Below the pieces are notes generated by a model. That model saw only the letters and a program-made list of their open reading frames with translations. It was not told the origin of the DNA and did not search any database. A stretch of DNA of 46,135 nucleotides from an uncultured beta proteobacterium (lineage in GTDB: Bacteria > Pseudomonadota > Gammaproteobacteria > Burkholderiales > SG8-41), in assembly GCA_902825845.1 (NCBI GenBank), contig CADECM010000045.1, positions 1 to 46,135 of the forward strand, given 5' to 3'. Position 1 is the stretch's first letter. Every line of letters begins with the position of its first letter. The position numbers and the translations under genes were made by a program. Below are positions 33,517 to 41,467 of the stretch, piece after piece.

Positions 33517-34977
33517 CTACGACGAACAGCTTACCGCGATGTCTTTCGCCCACGCCGGCGGCGGCGCCGCGTAGGCGTGGTGCTCCGGTTGCTCATCGAA
33601 CGGGCGCCGCAGAATCGACAACAAGCGGTCGATCTCGGAAAAATCCTTGTGCCGCGTGGCCTTGTCGATGGCGACCTGCGCCAGGTGATTGCGCAGCACA
33701 TATTTGGGATTGACGCGATTCATGCGCGCCCGGCGCTCCGCATCGTTGCCGGGCTCGGCCGCAAGCCGGGCGGTGTAGCGCGCCGCCCATGCGTCAAACG
33801 CGTCGCGGTCGAGCATGAGGTCGCGCGCGGCCGCGGTGCCGTCGCCGAGCGCGCGAAAGAAAATCGTGAAGTCCGTGCCGTGCGCCGCGAGCAGGGTCAG
33901 CACGTCGCCGATCAGAACATCGTCGCCGTCAAGTGCCTGTGCGAGGCCCAACTTGCCGCGCATCAGCACGTTGTACTGGTCGAGATAGGCACCTTCATAT
34001 CGCGCCAGCGCGGCGTTGCACACTTCGGCGTCGATCAGCGGCGTCAGCGCCTGTGCCAGCCGCGAGCAGTTCCACAGCCCGATATAGGGTTGATTCTCGT
34101 AAGCGTAGCGGCCCTGGGTGTCGGAGTGATTGCAGATGTGGCCGGGATCGAAGGCTTCCATGAACCCGAACGGGCCGTAATCGAGGGTCAAGCCGAGGAT
34201 CGACATATTGTCAGTGTTCATGACCCCGTGGCAAAAACCCACCGCCTGCCACTGCGCGATCAGGCGCGCGGTGCGCACAATCACTTCATGCAGAAATTTC
34301 TCATGGGCATCGGGAAGCCCCGCAAGCGACGGAAAATGTCCTTCGATCACGTGGTTGGCAAGTTGTGTCAGGTAAGCAGGCTCGCGCCGCGCGTAGAACA
34401 CCTCGAACGAGCCGAAGCGGACATGCGAGGGCGCCAGCCGCAGCAGCACCGCGGCGGTTTCCGGCGTTTCGCGGTAGACCGGCTCGTCCGCGCCCGCGAT
34501 GCCCAGCGCGCGCGTGGTGGGAATTCCCAATGCATGCATCGCCTCCGAGCACAGGTACTCGCGGATGGTCGAGCGCAGCACGGCGCGGCCGTCCGCGGTG
34601 CGTGAAAACGGCGTTTCACCCGCCCCTTTGAGTTGCATTGACCAGCGTTCGCCGCGCGCATTGACCACTTCGCCCAGTAACAGCGCGCGTCCGTCGCCCA
34701 GTTGCGGCACGAAGGTGCCGAACTGGTGCCCGGCATACAGCATCGCCAGCGGCTCCGCGCCTGGCGGCAGCTGATTGCCGGCGAGTATGTTCAGAAAACG
34801 TTCGCTGCGCATCTCGGCCGGATCGAGATCGAGCAGCTCAGCGGCTTCGTCACTGACACTGACCAGATAGGGCGACGCCAGCGGCGTGGGTTGCAGCTTG
34901 CGGTAAAACGCCGGTGGCAGCCGTGCGTAACGGTTGTCGAAATTGAACTGGGTAATGTCGCGCAGCGTTGTTTGCAT
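33517..34977 (-). CDS. selO: protein adenylyltransferase SelO (YdiU/UPF0061)
   Basis: This 486-residue pseudokinase-fold enzyme transfers AMP to hydroxyl side chains of proteins, and bacterial members answer oxidative stress. The family blocks LYAGHQFGTFVPQLGDGRA, KGAGETPFSR, VLRSTIREYLCSEAMHALG and NTDNMSILGLTLDYGPFGF (with the active Asn/Asp) are complete. The C-terminus ends SCSS; that Cys is the residue replaced by selenocysteine in some eukaryotic SelO proteins, but here it is an ordinary Cys codon. A decayed CACAGATT element lies upstream. It leads the putative operon selO - hydrolase - arsC-like gene. Confidence 0.96.
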   Translation of the reverse strand: MQTTLRDITQFNFDNRYARLPPAFYRKLQPTPLASPYLVSVSDEAAELLDLDPAEMRSERFLNILAGNQLPPGAEPLAMLYAGHQFGTFVPQLGDGRALLLGEVVNARGERWSMQLKGAGETPFSRTADGRAVLRSTIREYLCSEAMHALGIPTTRALGIAGADEPVYRETPETAAVLLRLAPSHVRFGSFEVFYARREPAYLTQLANHVIEGHFPSLAGLPDAHEKFLHEVIVRTARLIAQWQAVGFCHGVMNTDNMSILGLTLDYGPFGFMEAFDPGHICNHSDTQGRYAYENQPYIGLWNCSRLAQALTPLIDAEVCNAALARYEGAYLDQYNVLMRGKLGLAQALDGDDVLIGDVLTLLAAHGTDFTIFFRALGDGTAAARDLMLDRDAFDAWAARYTARLAAEPGNDAERRARMNRVNPKYVLRNHLAQVAIDKATRHKDFSEIDRLLSILRRPFDEQPEHHAYAAPPPAWAKDIAVSCSS

Positions 34978-34984
34978 GGCGTTG

Positions 34985-35065
34985 GTTAACAGCGAAAGCC
35001 CTTTTGACCTGGATTTACGCAGATGTTTGAAGATAACGCCAGGGTAATAAAATCTGCGTCATTCG
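34985..35065. repeat. decayed CACAGATT-type inverted repeat
   Basis: It shares AACAGCGAAAGCCCTTTT with the start of the element at 26290-26310. It retains ATTTACGCAGAT and AAAATCTGCGTCATTC as imperfect arms. It fills the gap between selO and the YkgJ-type gene. Confidence 0.5.
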
Positions 35066-35102
35066 GCGTCCGGATTTCTTGACCTACCGCTTCGTAATCC
35101 GG

Positions 35103-35471
35103 CTACCGCGTGGTCGCAACAAAATCTTCGTCGTCCTGATGCTCGCGCTCAAATTTCAGAAATTCATAGTAGCCACATTTGTTGCCGTACGGATAGGTGC
35201 GGCAGGTGCGCGGCCGCGCTTCGTAGACCGAGCAGCGGCGCTTTTCGCTGTTGAAAAATATGCAGATCGAGGTGAATGATTCATCGGCGTGGTGGCGCAG
35301 GATGACCTTGCCGTCATCAATCTTGGTGTATTTTTTTTCGGTGGCGGCAGGCGTGAGATTGAGATGCTTGGCCAGGCGCTTCACGTCGAATTCCGAGATT
35401 TCAATCTGATCGTAGCTGCAGCAGTAGCCGGGGCATTTGCTGCAGTCGTAGCGGGGTTTGGTTTTGTCCAT
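35103..35471 (-). CDS. YkgJ-type cysteine-cluster protein
   Basis: It is 122 residues, with Cys residues in CSKCPGYCCSYDQ and later ICIFFNSEKRRCSVYEARPRTCRTYPYGNKCG. This is the pattern of the YkgJ / Fe-S-cluster-like family (CxxCxxxCC near the N-terminus, then CxxY..RPxxCRxYP). Members bind zinc or an iron-sulfur cluster; their role is unclear. The gene starts 6 bases after the upstream hydroxyisobutyrate-type dehydrogenase ends, so it is probably co-transcribed. Confidence 0.88.
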   Translation of the reverse strand: MDKTKPRYDCSKCPGYCCSYDQIEISEFDVKRLAKHLNLTPAATEKKYTKIDDGKVILRHHADESFTSICIFFNSEKRRCSVYEARPRTCRTYPYGNKCGYYEFLKFEREHQDDEDFVATTR

Positions 35472-35477
35472 GTGGGC

Positions 35478-36380
35478 TTACTTTTTGTGAGGATGGGATT
35501 GTCCGTGAATTCGGCCCGCCGCGCCATCCATAATATACGTTCCCAGCGCCGCCCAGTCGCGCTCGCCGTACCCCTGCGCAATGGCAGCCAGGTGCTGCTC
35601 GCGCATCAATGCCGCGGTGGGCAGCGGCATGTCTAGGTCGGCCGCGGTTTGCAGCGCGAGTTCGACGTCCTTCAGACCCAGCTTCAGGGTGAAGCTGGGA
35701 TTGTCGGGATTGTCCAGCATCAGGCGCCCGTAGTTGATGTGTGACGACGAATTCATCGCAGTGGCCGTCACGATGTCGTAGAACACGCGCGGATCGATAC
35801 CGGACTTTTCGGCCAGCGCCATGCCCTCGCCCAGACTTTCGATAATTGCCGCCAGCAGGAAGTTGCGCGCGACCTTGAGCGCATTGGCCTTGGGTGCTTC
35901 ATCCGCCACTTTGAACCAGCGCCGGCCCAATATCGTGAACAGAGTCTCGCAGCGCGCGAGCGCATGCGGCGCGCCGGCCGCGACGATGTCCAGTTCACCG
36001 CGCGCGGCAAATTCAGGGCGTCCGAATACCGGGGCGGATACGTACTGCGAGCCCTGTATGCGGTGCAGGGTGTCCAGCTGATGTCCCATGCGCGGACTGA
36101 CCGATGCCATGTTCAGGTGCAGCGTGGCCGGCGGCAGTTGCCGCACCAGTCCTGCGGCAATCCAAACCGCTTCGGTTGCGGCATCATCGGCCAGCATGCT
36201 GATGACCACGTCGGTTGCCAGTGTGTCGGCGGCGCATGCCGCGATCACCGCGCCGCGCTCAGCAAACCTTTCTGCCGCGGCTGGCGAACGGTTCCATACC
36301 GTCAACTGATGCCCGGCATCCAGCAGCCGCGACACCATGCCACGGCCCATTTGGCCGAGGCCGATAAACCCGATCTTCAT
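35478..36380 (-). CDS. NAD(P)-dependent hydroxyisobutyrate-dehydrogenase-family protein
   Basis: This 300-residue protein has the Rossmann motif GFIGLGQMGRGM with NRSP following strand 2. The substrate loop is SAPVFGRPEFAARGEL and the catalytic Lys is K169 in ALKVARNFLL, with a helical C-domain. The VFGRP loop differs from classical 3-hydroxyisobutyrate dehydrogenase (PVSGG) and is common in uncharacterised relatives. GGGAG precedes ATG 36380; the frame stays open far upstream but across the Bug gene on the other strand. The two hydroxyacid dehydrogenases of this family in the window (see 9582) are not close paralogues. Confidence 0.92.
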   Translation of the reverse strand: MKIGFIGLGQMGRGMVSRLLDAGHQLTVWNRSPAAAERFAERGAVIAACAADTLATDVVISMLADDAATEAVWIAAGLVRQLPPATLHLNMASVSPRMGHQLDTLHRIQGSQYVSAPVFGRPEFAARGELDIVAAGAPHALARCETLFTILGRRWFKVADEAPKANALKVARNFLLAAIIESLGEGMALAEKSGIDPRVFYDIVTATAMNSSSHINYGRLMLDNPDNPSFTLKLGLKDVELALQTAADLDMPLPTAALMREQHLAAIAQGYGERDWAALGTYIMDGAAGRIHGQSHPHKK

Positions 36381-36491
36381 TTTGCGCGCTCCCGTGAACG
36401 GCACATTGTGTCGCAAAGCCGCGCGTGACGATAGCGCGGCGCGGCGTGCGATACAATCGCGCCTCGCGTTCAACAGGGAAGGCGGAGCGTC

Positions 36492-37457
36492 ATGAAAAAA
36501 ATCCCGGCGGTGCTGTTGCTGCTGCTCGGCGCGGGCCAAGCGGTTGCGCAGGGCACGGTCTATCCCAATCGCAGCATACGCATTGTGCTGCCGTGGCCGG
36601 CGGGCGGCATCACCGATGTCATCATGCGCGCGGTGAACCTGCACCTTGTCGGGGCGTTGGGCCAGCAACTGGTGATCGATAATCGTCCCGGCGCGGGCGG
36701 CACGCTGGGTGCGGCGATTGTCGCCAAGGCGCCGGCGGACGGTTATACGCTGCTGATGCACGACATCGCCAGCCATTGTATTTCGGCGACGCTGTACGGT
36801 AAAAAAATTCCCTACGATCCGCTCAAGGATTTCCAGCCGATCCTGTTGGTGGCCGGTTCGCCGATGGTGCTGATCGCGAACCCGGCGCCGCAGGTGCGCA
36901 CGCTGGCGCAGTTGATCGCCCTCGCCAAGGCGCGCCCGGGACAACTCAATTACGCGTCGTCGGGCGCGGGATCGATCACGCATCTGGCGGCCGTGCGCAT
37001 GCAGATGCTGGGCAAGGTGAATATTGTGCACGTGCCGTTCAAGGGCAGCATCCCGGCCGCGTCATCGGTGATGAATGGCGAAACCTTCATGTCGTTTTCC
37101 ACCATTCCCGCCGCGTTACCGCACGCTAAGACCGGGCGGCTGGTGTTGATTGCGCAATCGTTCGCCAAACGCGCGCCGCAGATACCTGACGTGCCGACAC
37201 TCGCCGAAACGCTGGGCGATTTCGATCTGGGGTTGCGTTCGGGGCTGTGGGCGCCCGCGGGCACGCCGGGCGCGGTGGTGGAGCGGCTGCACGCCGAGGT
37301 GATGCGCGCGGTGGAACAGCCGAAGGTAAGGGACGTTCTGAGCGCCAACGCGGCGATAGCCGGCAACATGAGTTCGCAGGCATTTGTGGAATACGTCGCG
37401 CGCGAAACCCGTAGCTGGGGCGACATGGTGCGCGCCGCAGGCGTGAAGATCGATTAA
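36492..37457 (+). CDS. Bug/TctC-family periplasmic solute-binding receptor
   Basis: It is 321 residues with signal peptide MKKIPAVLLLLLGAGQAVAQ. It then has YPNRSIRIVLPWPAGGITD, NRPGAGGTLGAAIVAKAPADG, YDPLKDFQPILLV and VPFKGSIPAASSVMNGE. It is the fifth receptor of the family in this window. A ribosome site (GGCGGAG) is close to ATG 36492. The SDR gene follows after 14 bases, so the two are likely co-transcribed. The promoter must lie in the 111-base divergent gap with the dehydrogenase at 36380. Confidence 0.94.
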   Translation: MKKIPAVLLLLLGAGQAVAQGTVYPNRSIRIVLPWPAGGITDVIMRAVNLHLVGALGQQLVIDNRPGAGGTLGAAIVAKAPADGYTLLMHDIASHCISATLYGKKIPYDPLKDFQPILLVAGSPMVLIANPAPQVRTLAQLIALAKARPGQLNYASSGAGSITHLAAVRMQMLGKVNIVHVPFKGSIPAASSVMNGETFMSFSTIPAALPHAKTGRLVLIAQSFAKRAPQIPDVPTLAETLGDFDLGLRSGLWAPAGTPGAVVERLHAEVMRAVEQPKVRDVLSANAAIAGNMSSQAFVEYVARETRSWGDMVRAAGVKID

Positions 37458-37471
37458 CCGGAGAGGCAATC

Positions 37472-38266
37472 ATGGATTTGGGCATCAAGGGCAGGGCGGC
37501 CATCGTCACGGGCGCATCCCGCGGCATCGGGCGCGAAACCGCGCGGCAGTTCCTGGAGGAGGGCGTGCGCGTGATGATCTGCGGGCGCAATGCCGCGACC
37601 ATCGAGCAGGCGCGGTCCGACCTCGCGCGGCAGACCGGCGGCGACGTGCATGCCGTGGTTGCGGACATGACAAAGGAGGTCGACATCGCGCGGCTGGTGG
37701 ACGCGGCAAGGCAAAAATTCGGCACCGTCGATATCCTGATCAACAATGCGGGGCAGATGTACTCGGGCCGTTTCGACGTGATGACCGATGCCGGTTTGAA
37801 GGAGCAGTTCGAAACCAAGATTTTCGGTTTCCTGCGCGCAATACGGCTGGTATATCCGGTCATGAAATCGCAAAAGTGGGGCCGCATCATTAATATTATC
37901 GGCGGCGCGGGCAAGGAGCCTGATCCGTACATGTTCGGCAGCGGTATTACCAATAGCGGGCTGCTCAACATCACCAAGTCGCTGTCGACGGAATTCGGCG
38001 AGGATAACGTGCTGGTCAACGCCGTGTGTCCCGGGTGGGTGGCCACCAACCTGTGGCAGCGCAACGCGCAGGGGTTGCAGCAGGAACTGAAGGCGCCAAC
38101 GGAAGAAGAGGCGCGCCGGCTTGCCGCGCGCAAGAATTCGCTGAACCGTTTCGGCAAGCCCGAAGAACTTGCCAATGCGATAGTGTTCCTGTGTTCGGAG
38201 CGCTCGAGCTACATCACTGGCGTGTCGCTGAATCTGGACGGGGGGCGCCTGAAGGGCTTGTGGTAA
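37472..38266 (+). CDS. short-chain dehydrogenase/reductase fold protein without the catalytic triad
   Basis: This 264-residue SDR has the cofactor motif TGASRGIG (13-20), NNAG at 91-94 and the C-terminal SYITGVSLNLDGG. By alignment to the usual Ser-x12-Tyr-x3-Lys, the three places hold G144, S157 and N161 (NIIGGAG ... FGSGITNSG). The normal proton-relay Tyr and Lys are thus missing. It may bind NAD(P) or a CoA substrate without ordinary redox chemistry, or use other residues such as Y153. GGAGAGG precedes ATG 37472. It is co-transcribed with the Bug gene upstream. Confidence 0.9.
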   Translation: MDLGIKGRAAIVTGASRGIGRETARQFLEEGVRVMICGRNAATIEQARSDLARQTGGDVHAVVADMTKEVDIARLVDAARQKFGTVDILINNAGQMYSGRFDVMTDAGLKEQFETKIFGFLRAIRLVYPVMKSQKWGRIINIIGGAGKEPDPYMFGSGITNSGLLNITKSLSTEFGEDNVLVNAVCPGWVATNLWQRNAQGLQQELKAPTEEEARRLAARKNSLNRFGKPEELANAIVFLCSERSSYITGVSLNLDGGRLKGLW

Positions 38267-38269
38267 TTG

Positions 38270-38298
38270 TTATATAAAGTATTGATTCTAAACAATAA
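38270..38298 (-). repeat. AT-rich dispersed motif, copy H
   Basis: On the minus strand it reads TTATTGTTTAGAATCAATAC, near-identical to copy A. It fills the gap between the SDR and the LOG-family gene, 11 bases before the LOG start codon. Confidence 0.7.
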
Positions 38299-38309
38299 AT
38301 TATAAATCA

Positions 38310-38879
38310 ATGTACCGGGTCTGCGTGTTTTGCGGCAGCGCCAGTGGCAATCATGCACGGTTTGCCGCTGCCGCGCGCGAGATGGCGTACCTGCTGGTGG
38401 AGCATGGCTGCGGTATTGTTTTTGGCGGCGGCAGCGTGGGTTTGATGGGCGTATTGGCTGAAGCGGCGCTGGACGCGGGTGGCCACGTGACGGGCATCGC
38501 GCCCAAGCTGCTGCTGGAAAAGGAGGTTGTGCATCGCGGCCTTTCCGAACTGCTGGTGGTGGACAGCATGCACGAGCGCAAGGTGCGGATGACGCAGCTT
38601 GGAGATGCGTTTATCGCGTTACCCGGCGGCTATGGCACGCTCGACGAGTTGTTCGAGGTGCTGACGCTGCAACAACTGGGAACGCACGACAAGCCCTGTG
38701 GTCTGTTCAATGTGGATGGATTTTTTGACGGACTGATTGCGTATCTGGATCATGCAACGGCGCAAGGATTCTTGCGGCCGGCGAATCGCGGCCTGCTTGC
38801 GGCCGATGCGGATGCGCGATTGCTGCTCGCGAAGCTGCGCGTGCCGCACCAAAAGCCGGGAAGCGGCGAAATCATTTGA
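38310..38879 (+). CDS. LOG-family nucleotide 5'-monophosphate phosphoribohydrolase
   Basis: It is 189 residues with a Rossmann-like fold. The family motif is ALPGGYGTLDELFEVLT, and the N-terminus is YRVCVFCGSASGNHARF. LOG enzymes release a base from a nucleoside monophosphate; the plant members make cytokinins, and bacterial homologues do so or act on other nucleotides. The start codon follows AT-rich motif copy H, with no Shine-Dalgarno visible. The DUF883-type gene begins about 97 bases downstream. Confidence 0.93.
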   Translation: MYRVCVFCGSASGNHARFAAAAREMAYLLVEHGCGIVFGGGSVGLMGVLAEAALDAGGHVTGIAPKLLLEKEVVHRGLSELLVVDSMHERKVRMTQLGDAFIALPGGYGTLDELFEVLTLQQLGTHDKPCGLFNVDGFFDGLIAYLDHATAQGFLRPANRGLLAADADARLLLAKLRVPHQKPGSGEII

Positions 38880-38975
38880 TTTTCCAGCACAGAATCGTTA
38901 CCGTAACCCTTGCACTGTTCGCGGACGCGACCGCGCTCGTTTGCCAGTGACAATTTTTTTCAGCATGGAGCCGAC

Positions 38976-39302
38976 ATGAACACCGAATCCAGTTTCGCCG
39001 AGGCACAGAGTTCCCGCGACAAGATCAAGAATGATCTCAAGACCGTGCTGTCCGACATGGACGAATACCTGCGCGCCACCGCCAGCCAGACCGGCGAGAA
39101 AATCGGCGTAATACGCGAACGCCTGCAGGAACATATGCATAAAGCCAAGGACCGGCTTGCCGACACGCGCGAAGCGGTTGTCGACAAGACCAAGGAAGCG
39201 GCAAAGGCCACCGACGAGTATGTGCATGACAACCCGTGGCGCGCGGTGGGCATCGCGGCCGGCATCGGACTCATCATCGGCATGCTGATCGGCCGCCGTT
39301 AG
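38976..39302 (+). CDS. DUF883/ElaB/YqjD-type membrane-anchored protein
   Basis: It is 108 residues: a charged amphipathic helical region (KIKNDLKTVLSDMDEYLRA to KTKEAAKATDEYVH), then a DNPWRAVGIAAGIGLIIGML transmembrane helix ending GRR. In E. coli, YqjD and ElaB relatives bind ribosomes at the membrane in stationary phase. GGAG precedes ATG 38976. It starts a short run with YqjE- and YqjK-like genes, the same order as the E. coli yqjDEK cluster. Confidence 0.9.
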   Translation: MNTESSFAEAQSSRDKIKNDLKTVLSDMDEYLRATASQTGEKIGVIRERLQEHMHKAKDRLADTREAVVDKTKEAAKATDEYVHDNPWRAVGIAAGIGLIIGMLIGRR

Positions 39303-39315
39303 ACACCCGGGCGGC

Positions 39316-39738
39316 ATGACATTGGCAGCGCCGGACGATTCCGCGCCGCAATCCACGCGCGCAGCGGGTGCGCAGGGCGGCGGCTTGCTGCAGGCACTGC
39401 GCGCGTTGCTGGCGACGCTGCTGGCCACCGTGCGCACGCGCGGGGAACTGCTGCAGACGGAAATTGAGGAAGAACGTCTGCGCGTGGCGGGCATCGCGCT
39501 GTTTGCCGCCGCCGGCGCGTTTTTCCTGCTGCTGGGTATACTGTTGCTGTCGTTTTTTCTGGTCCTCCTGTTTTGGGATTCCAATCGCGTGCTGATGGCC
39601 GGCTTGCTGGCGTTCACCTATTTGGTGATTGGCGCCGCGTGCGTGCTGGCCGCGCGCCGGCGCTCGCGCGAGAAATCGAAATTGTTCGCCGCCAGCCTGG
39701 CTGAACTGGGCGCTGACGGCGAACGTCTCAGGGACTGA
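39316..39738 (+). CDS. YqjE-like phage-holin-family membrane protein
   Basis: It is 140 residues with two hydrophobic helices (about residues 55-85 and 90-115, including FFLLLGILLLSFFLVLLF). It has an N-terminal amphipathic segment (LLATVRTRGELLQTEIEEER) typical of the YqjE / holin-superfamily proteins. It lies between the DUF883 and YqjK-like genes, with 13- and 1-base gaps. Its role at the inner membrane is unknown. Confidence 0.85.
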   Translation: MTLAAPDDSAPQSTRAAGAQGGGLLQALRALLATLLATVRTRGELLQTEIEEERLRVAGIALFAAAGAFFLLLGILLLSFFLVLLFWDSNRVLMAGLLAFTYLVIGAACVLAARRRSREKSKLFAASLAELGADGERLRD

Positions 39739-39739
39739 G

Positions 39740-40042
39740 ATGTCGGTTGCCCGGCACGTCGCGCTGGCCTTGCGCAAGGCGCGTCTGCAGGAGCGCATCG
39801 CGTTGCAACGCGATCAGATCGCGGCTTGTGTCGAGTCGTTTGAGAAGCCGCTGGCACTGGCCGACAAGGTGCTGCAGGCGGGCCGCGTGATTCAGCAGAA
39901 ACCGTGGATTGCAGGGGTGGGCGTATTTGCGCTGGTGGTGCTGCGCCGGCGGCATATATGGCGCTGGATCGGCCGCGGATGGACCCTGTGGCGCGCCTGG
40001 CGCAGCGGGCGCCGCTGGCTGCACGAAAACGGTTATCTGTAG
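39740..40042 (+). CDS. YqjK-like small protein
   Basis: It is 100 residues: a helical, Arg/Gln-rich N-half (ALALRKARLQERIALQRDQI) with a hydrophobic stretch WIAGVGVFALVVL and a basic C-terminus. Position, size and composition match YqjK in yqjDEK-like clusters. ATG 39740 follows the YqjE stop after one base. No function is known. Confidence 0.75.
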   Translation: MSVARHVALALRKARLQERIALQRDQIAACVESFEKPLALADKVLQAGRVIQQKPWIAGVGVFALVVLRRRHIWRWIGRGWTLWRAWRSGRRWLHENGYL

Positions 40043-40062
40043 TTTTCAATCAGAACCCTTTA

Positions 40063-40719
40063 ATGCGCATGATGTATTTTCTTGTCGTCGTGCTGGGCGT
40101 CGCGGGCATTGGCGCATTTATCTGGAACTATCGCCGCCAGGCGGCGGCGCGTGAAGCGGCCAGCGCGGAGCGCATGAAAGCCTTTCTGGAACAGGCGCGC
40201 GCTGAGGCCGCGGCGCGTCAGCCCGGTGCGTCCTCCGCGGCGCCCGCGGCGCCTGCGGTGGTAACGCCGGCGCGCGCCGCGCCAGCCCCGGCGGCGGCGC
40301 GAATGACGGGTTTCGTCCTGCGCGCGCCGCTGCTGCAGGCGCGGCAAGGGGCATGGTTCGATGCACTGAAAAGCGCGCTGCCGGATCATGTCGTACTTGC
40401 CTGTGTGAGTCTGGCTGCGTTCATTCGTCCGGCGGATACGATCGTCGGCTTCGCGCGCGAGGCACAGGAGCGCAGGCTGGCGGACGCCGTGCTGGATTTC
40501 GTGGTGTGCGACCGGTTGCTGCACCCGCTTGCGGCTGTGCAGTGCGTCGCGCGCAGTGGCAAGGCGGCGGACGCGGCGGCGTTTGCCGCCGCCTGTGTGG
40601 TGTCGAACGGATTGCGCTGGGTGGACGTTTCGGCGCAGACGCTTTTGGACGCGGCTGAAATCAGGCAGCGCGTGCTGGGTGCCGCGCAGTCGTCGCAAAA
40701 CGGCGCCGATGCCGGGTAA
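40063..40719 (+). CDS. DUF2726-type membrane-anchored protein
   Basis: It is 218 residues: an N-terminal transmembrane anchor (MYFLVVVLGVAGIGAFIW), an Ala/Arg-rich linker, and a DUF2726 domain (about 85-205; FVLRAPLLQARQGAWFDALK, LAAFIRPAD, LDFVVCDRLLHPLAAVQ). DUF2726 is a restriction-nuclease-like fold, but the usual acidic and basic catalytic positions are not clear here, so a nuclease role is doubtful. It begins soon after the YqjK-like gene and ends at the TAATG junction of the SRPBCC reading frame. Confidence 0.75.
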   Translation: MRMMYFLVVVLGVAGIGAFIWNYRRQAAAREAASAERMKAFLEQARAEAAARQPGASSAAPAAPAVVTPARAAPAPAAARMTGFVLRAPLLQARQGAWFDALKSALPDHVVLACVSLAAFIRPADTIVGFAREAQERRLADAVLDFVVCDRLLHPLAAVQCVARSGKAADAAAFAAACVVSNGLRWVDVSAQTLLDAAEIRQRVLGAAQSSQNGADAG

Positions 40720-40823
40720 TGAACATAACCCGCGGATCATCCGCTGCGCGGGCGGCCGCGGCTGTCGCGCGCCATGTGCGGCAGATCAATGGGCGGGTTG
40801 TATCAAATGGACGTGGTGATGGT

Positions 40824-41438
40824 ATGAGGCCCCGGCAGCGGAACCTGCCGTCGCGCATGGCGGTATACGTGGTGGTGTTGATACTGGCGGCGACGCTGGG
40901 GCCACGGGCGGGCGCGTGTCTCGCCACGGACGACGTGACCATACACACCGAGCGGCAAGGCGATGCGGTGACGGTTGAAGCGCGCGCCCTTCTGACAGCG
41001 CCGCTGCCGCTGATCTGGGAAACGCTGACCGATTACGATCGGCTGGCGCGCTTCATTCCGGGAATGCTGGTGAGCCGCGTGGTCGAACGCCGGGGGCCCG
41101 CGGCAATCGTCAAGCAGCACGGCGAGGCTGGACTCTTTTTCTTCACGCGCCCGATCGACGTGGTGGTCGAGTCGCTGGAAAAGCCGCCGCATGTGATCGA
41201 GGTTCGCGTGCTGTCGGGCAATCTGAAACGGCTGGATGGCCGATACCAGATTGAACCGGACGCAAGAATCCCCGGACAGTATGTGCTGCGATGGTTCGGT
41301 GTTATTGAGCCGAAAGAGAGTTTGCCGCCCGTCGTGGGCGTGCCGATTCTGCGCTGGAATATTGGCGCCCAGTTTCGCGGCATGGTGCGCGAGATTGAGC
41401 GACGCGCGCAGTTGCACAAGGTTGGGCCTGATAAATAG
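40824..41438 (+). CDS. exported SRPBCC (START/cyclase-fold) protein
   Basis: It is 204 residues from ATG 40824, with a signal segment (AVYVVVLILAATLGPRAGA). An SRPBCC / polyketide-cyclase domain follows (VTVEARALLTAPLPLIWETL, DYDRLARFIPGM and the C-terminal helix). Such domains bind lipids or hydrophobic ligands. The frame is open from 40719, in TAATG overlap with the DUF2726 gene, but those 35 codons have no export-signal logic, so the start is uncertain. Its stop overlaps the GTG of the lipoprotein gene (TAGTG), which indicates coupling. Confidence 0.8.
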   Translation: MRPRQRNLPSRMAVYVVVLILAATLGPRAGACLATDDVTIHTERQGDAVTVEARALLTAPLPLIWETLTDYDRLARFIPGMLVSRVVERRGPAAIVKQHGEAGLFFFTRPIDVVVESLEKPPHVIEVRVLSGNLKRLDGRYQIEPDARIPGQYVLRWFGVIEPKESLPPVVGVPILRWNIGAQFRGMVREIERRAQLHKVGPDK

Positions 41439-41467
41439 TGTTTAAAAACAAATACTTACGATTTTTA
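41432..41467 (+). repeat. AT-rich dispersed motif, copy I
   Basis: It reads GTGTTTAAAAACAAATACTT. It spans the stop of the SRPBCC gene and the GTG start of the lipoprotein gene and encodes FKNKYLRFL of its signal peptide. Confidence 0.65.

Noticed and set aside
33517..34977. selO as a selenoprotein
   Set aside because: The C-terminal residue that is Sec in some eukaryotes is encoded here as Cys (SCSS), so there is no recoding in this gene.
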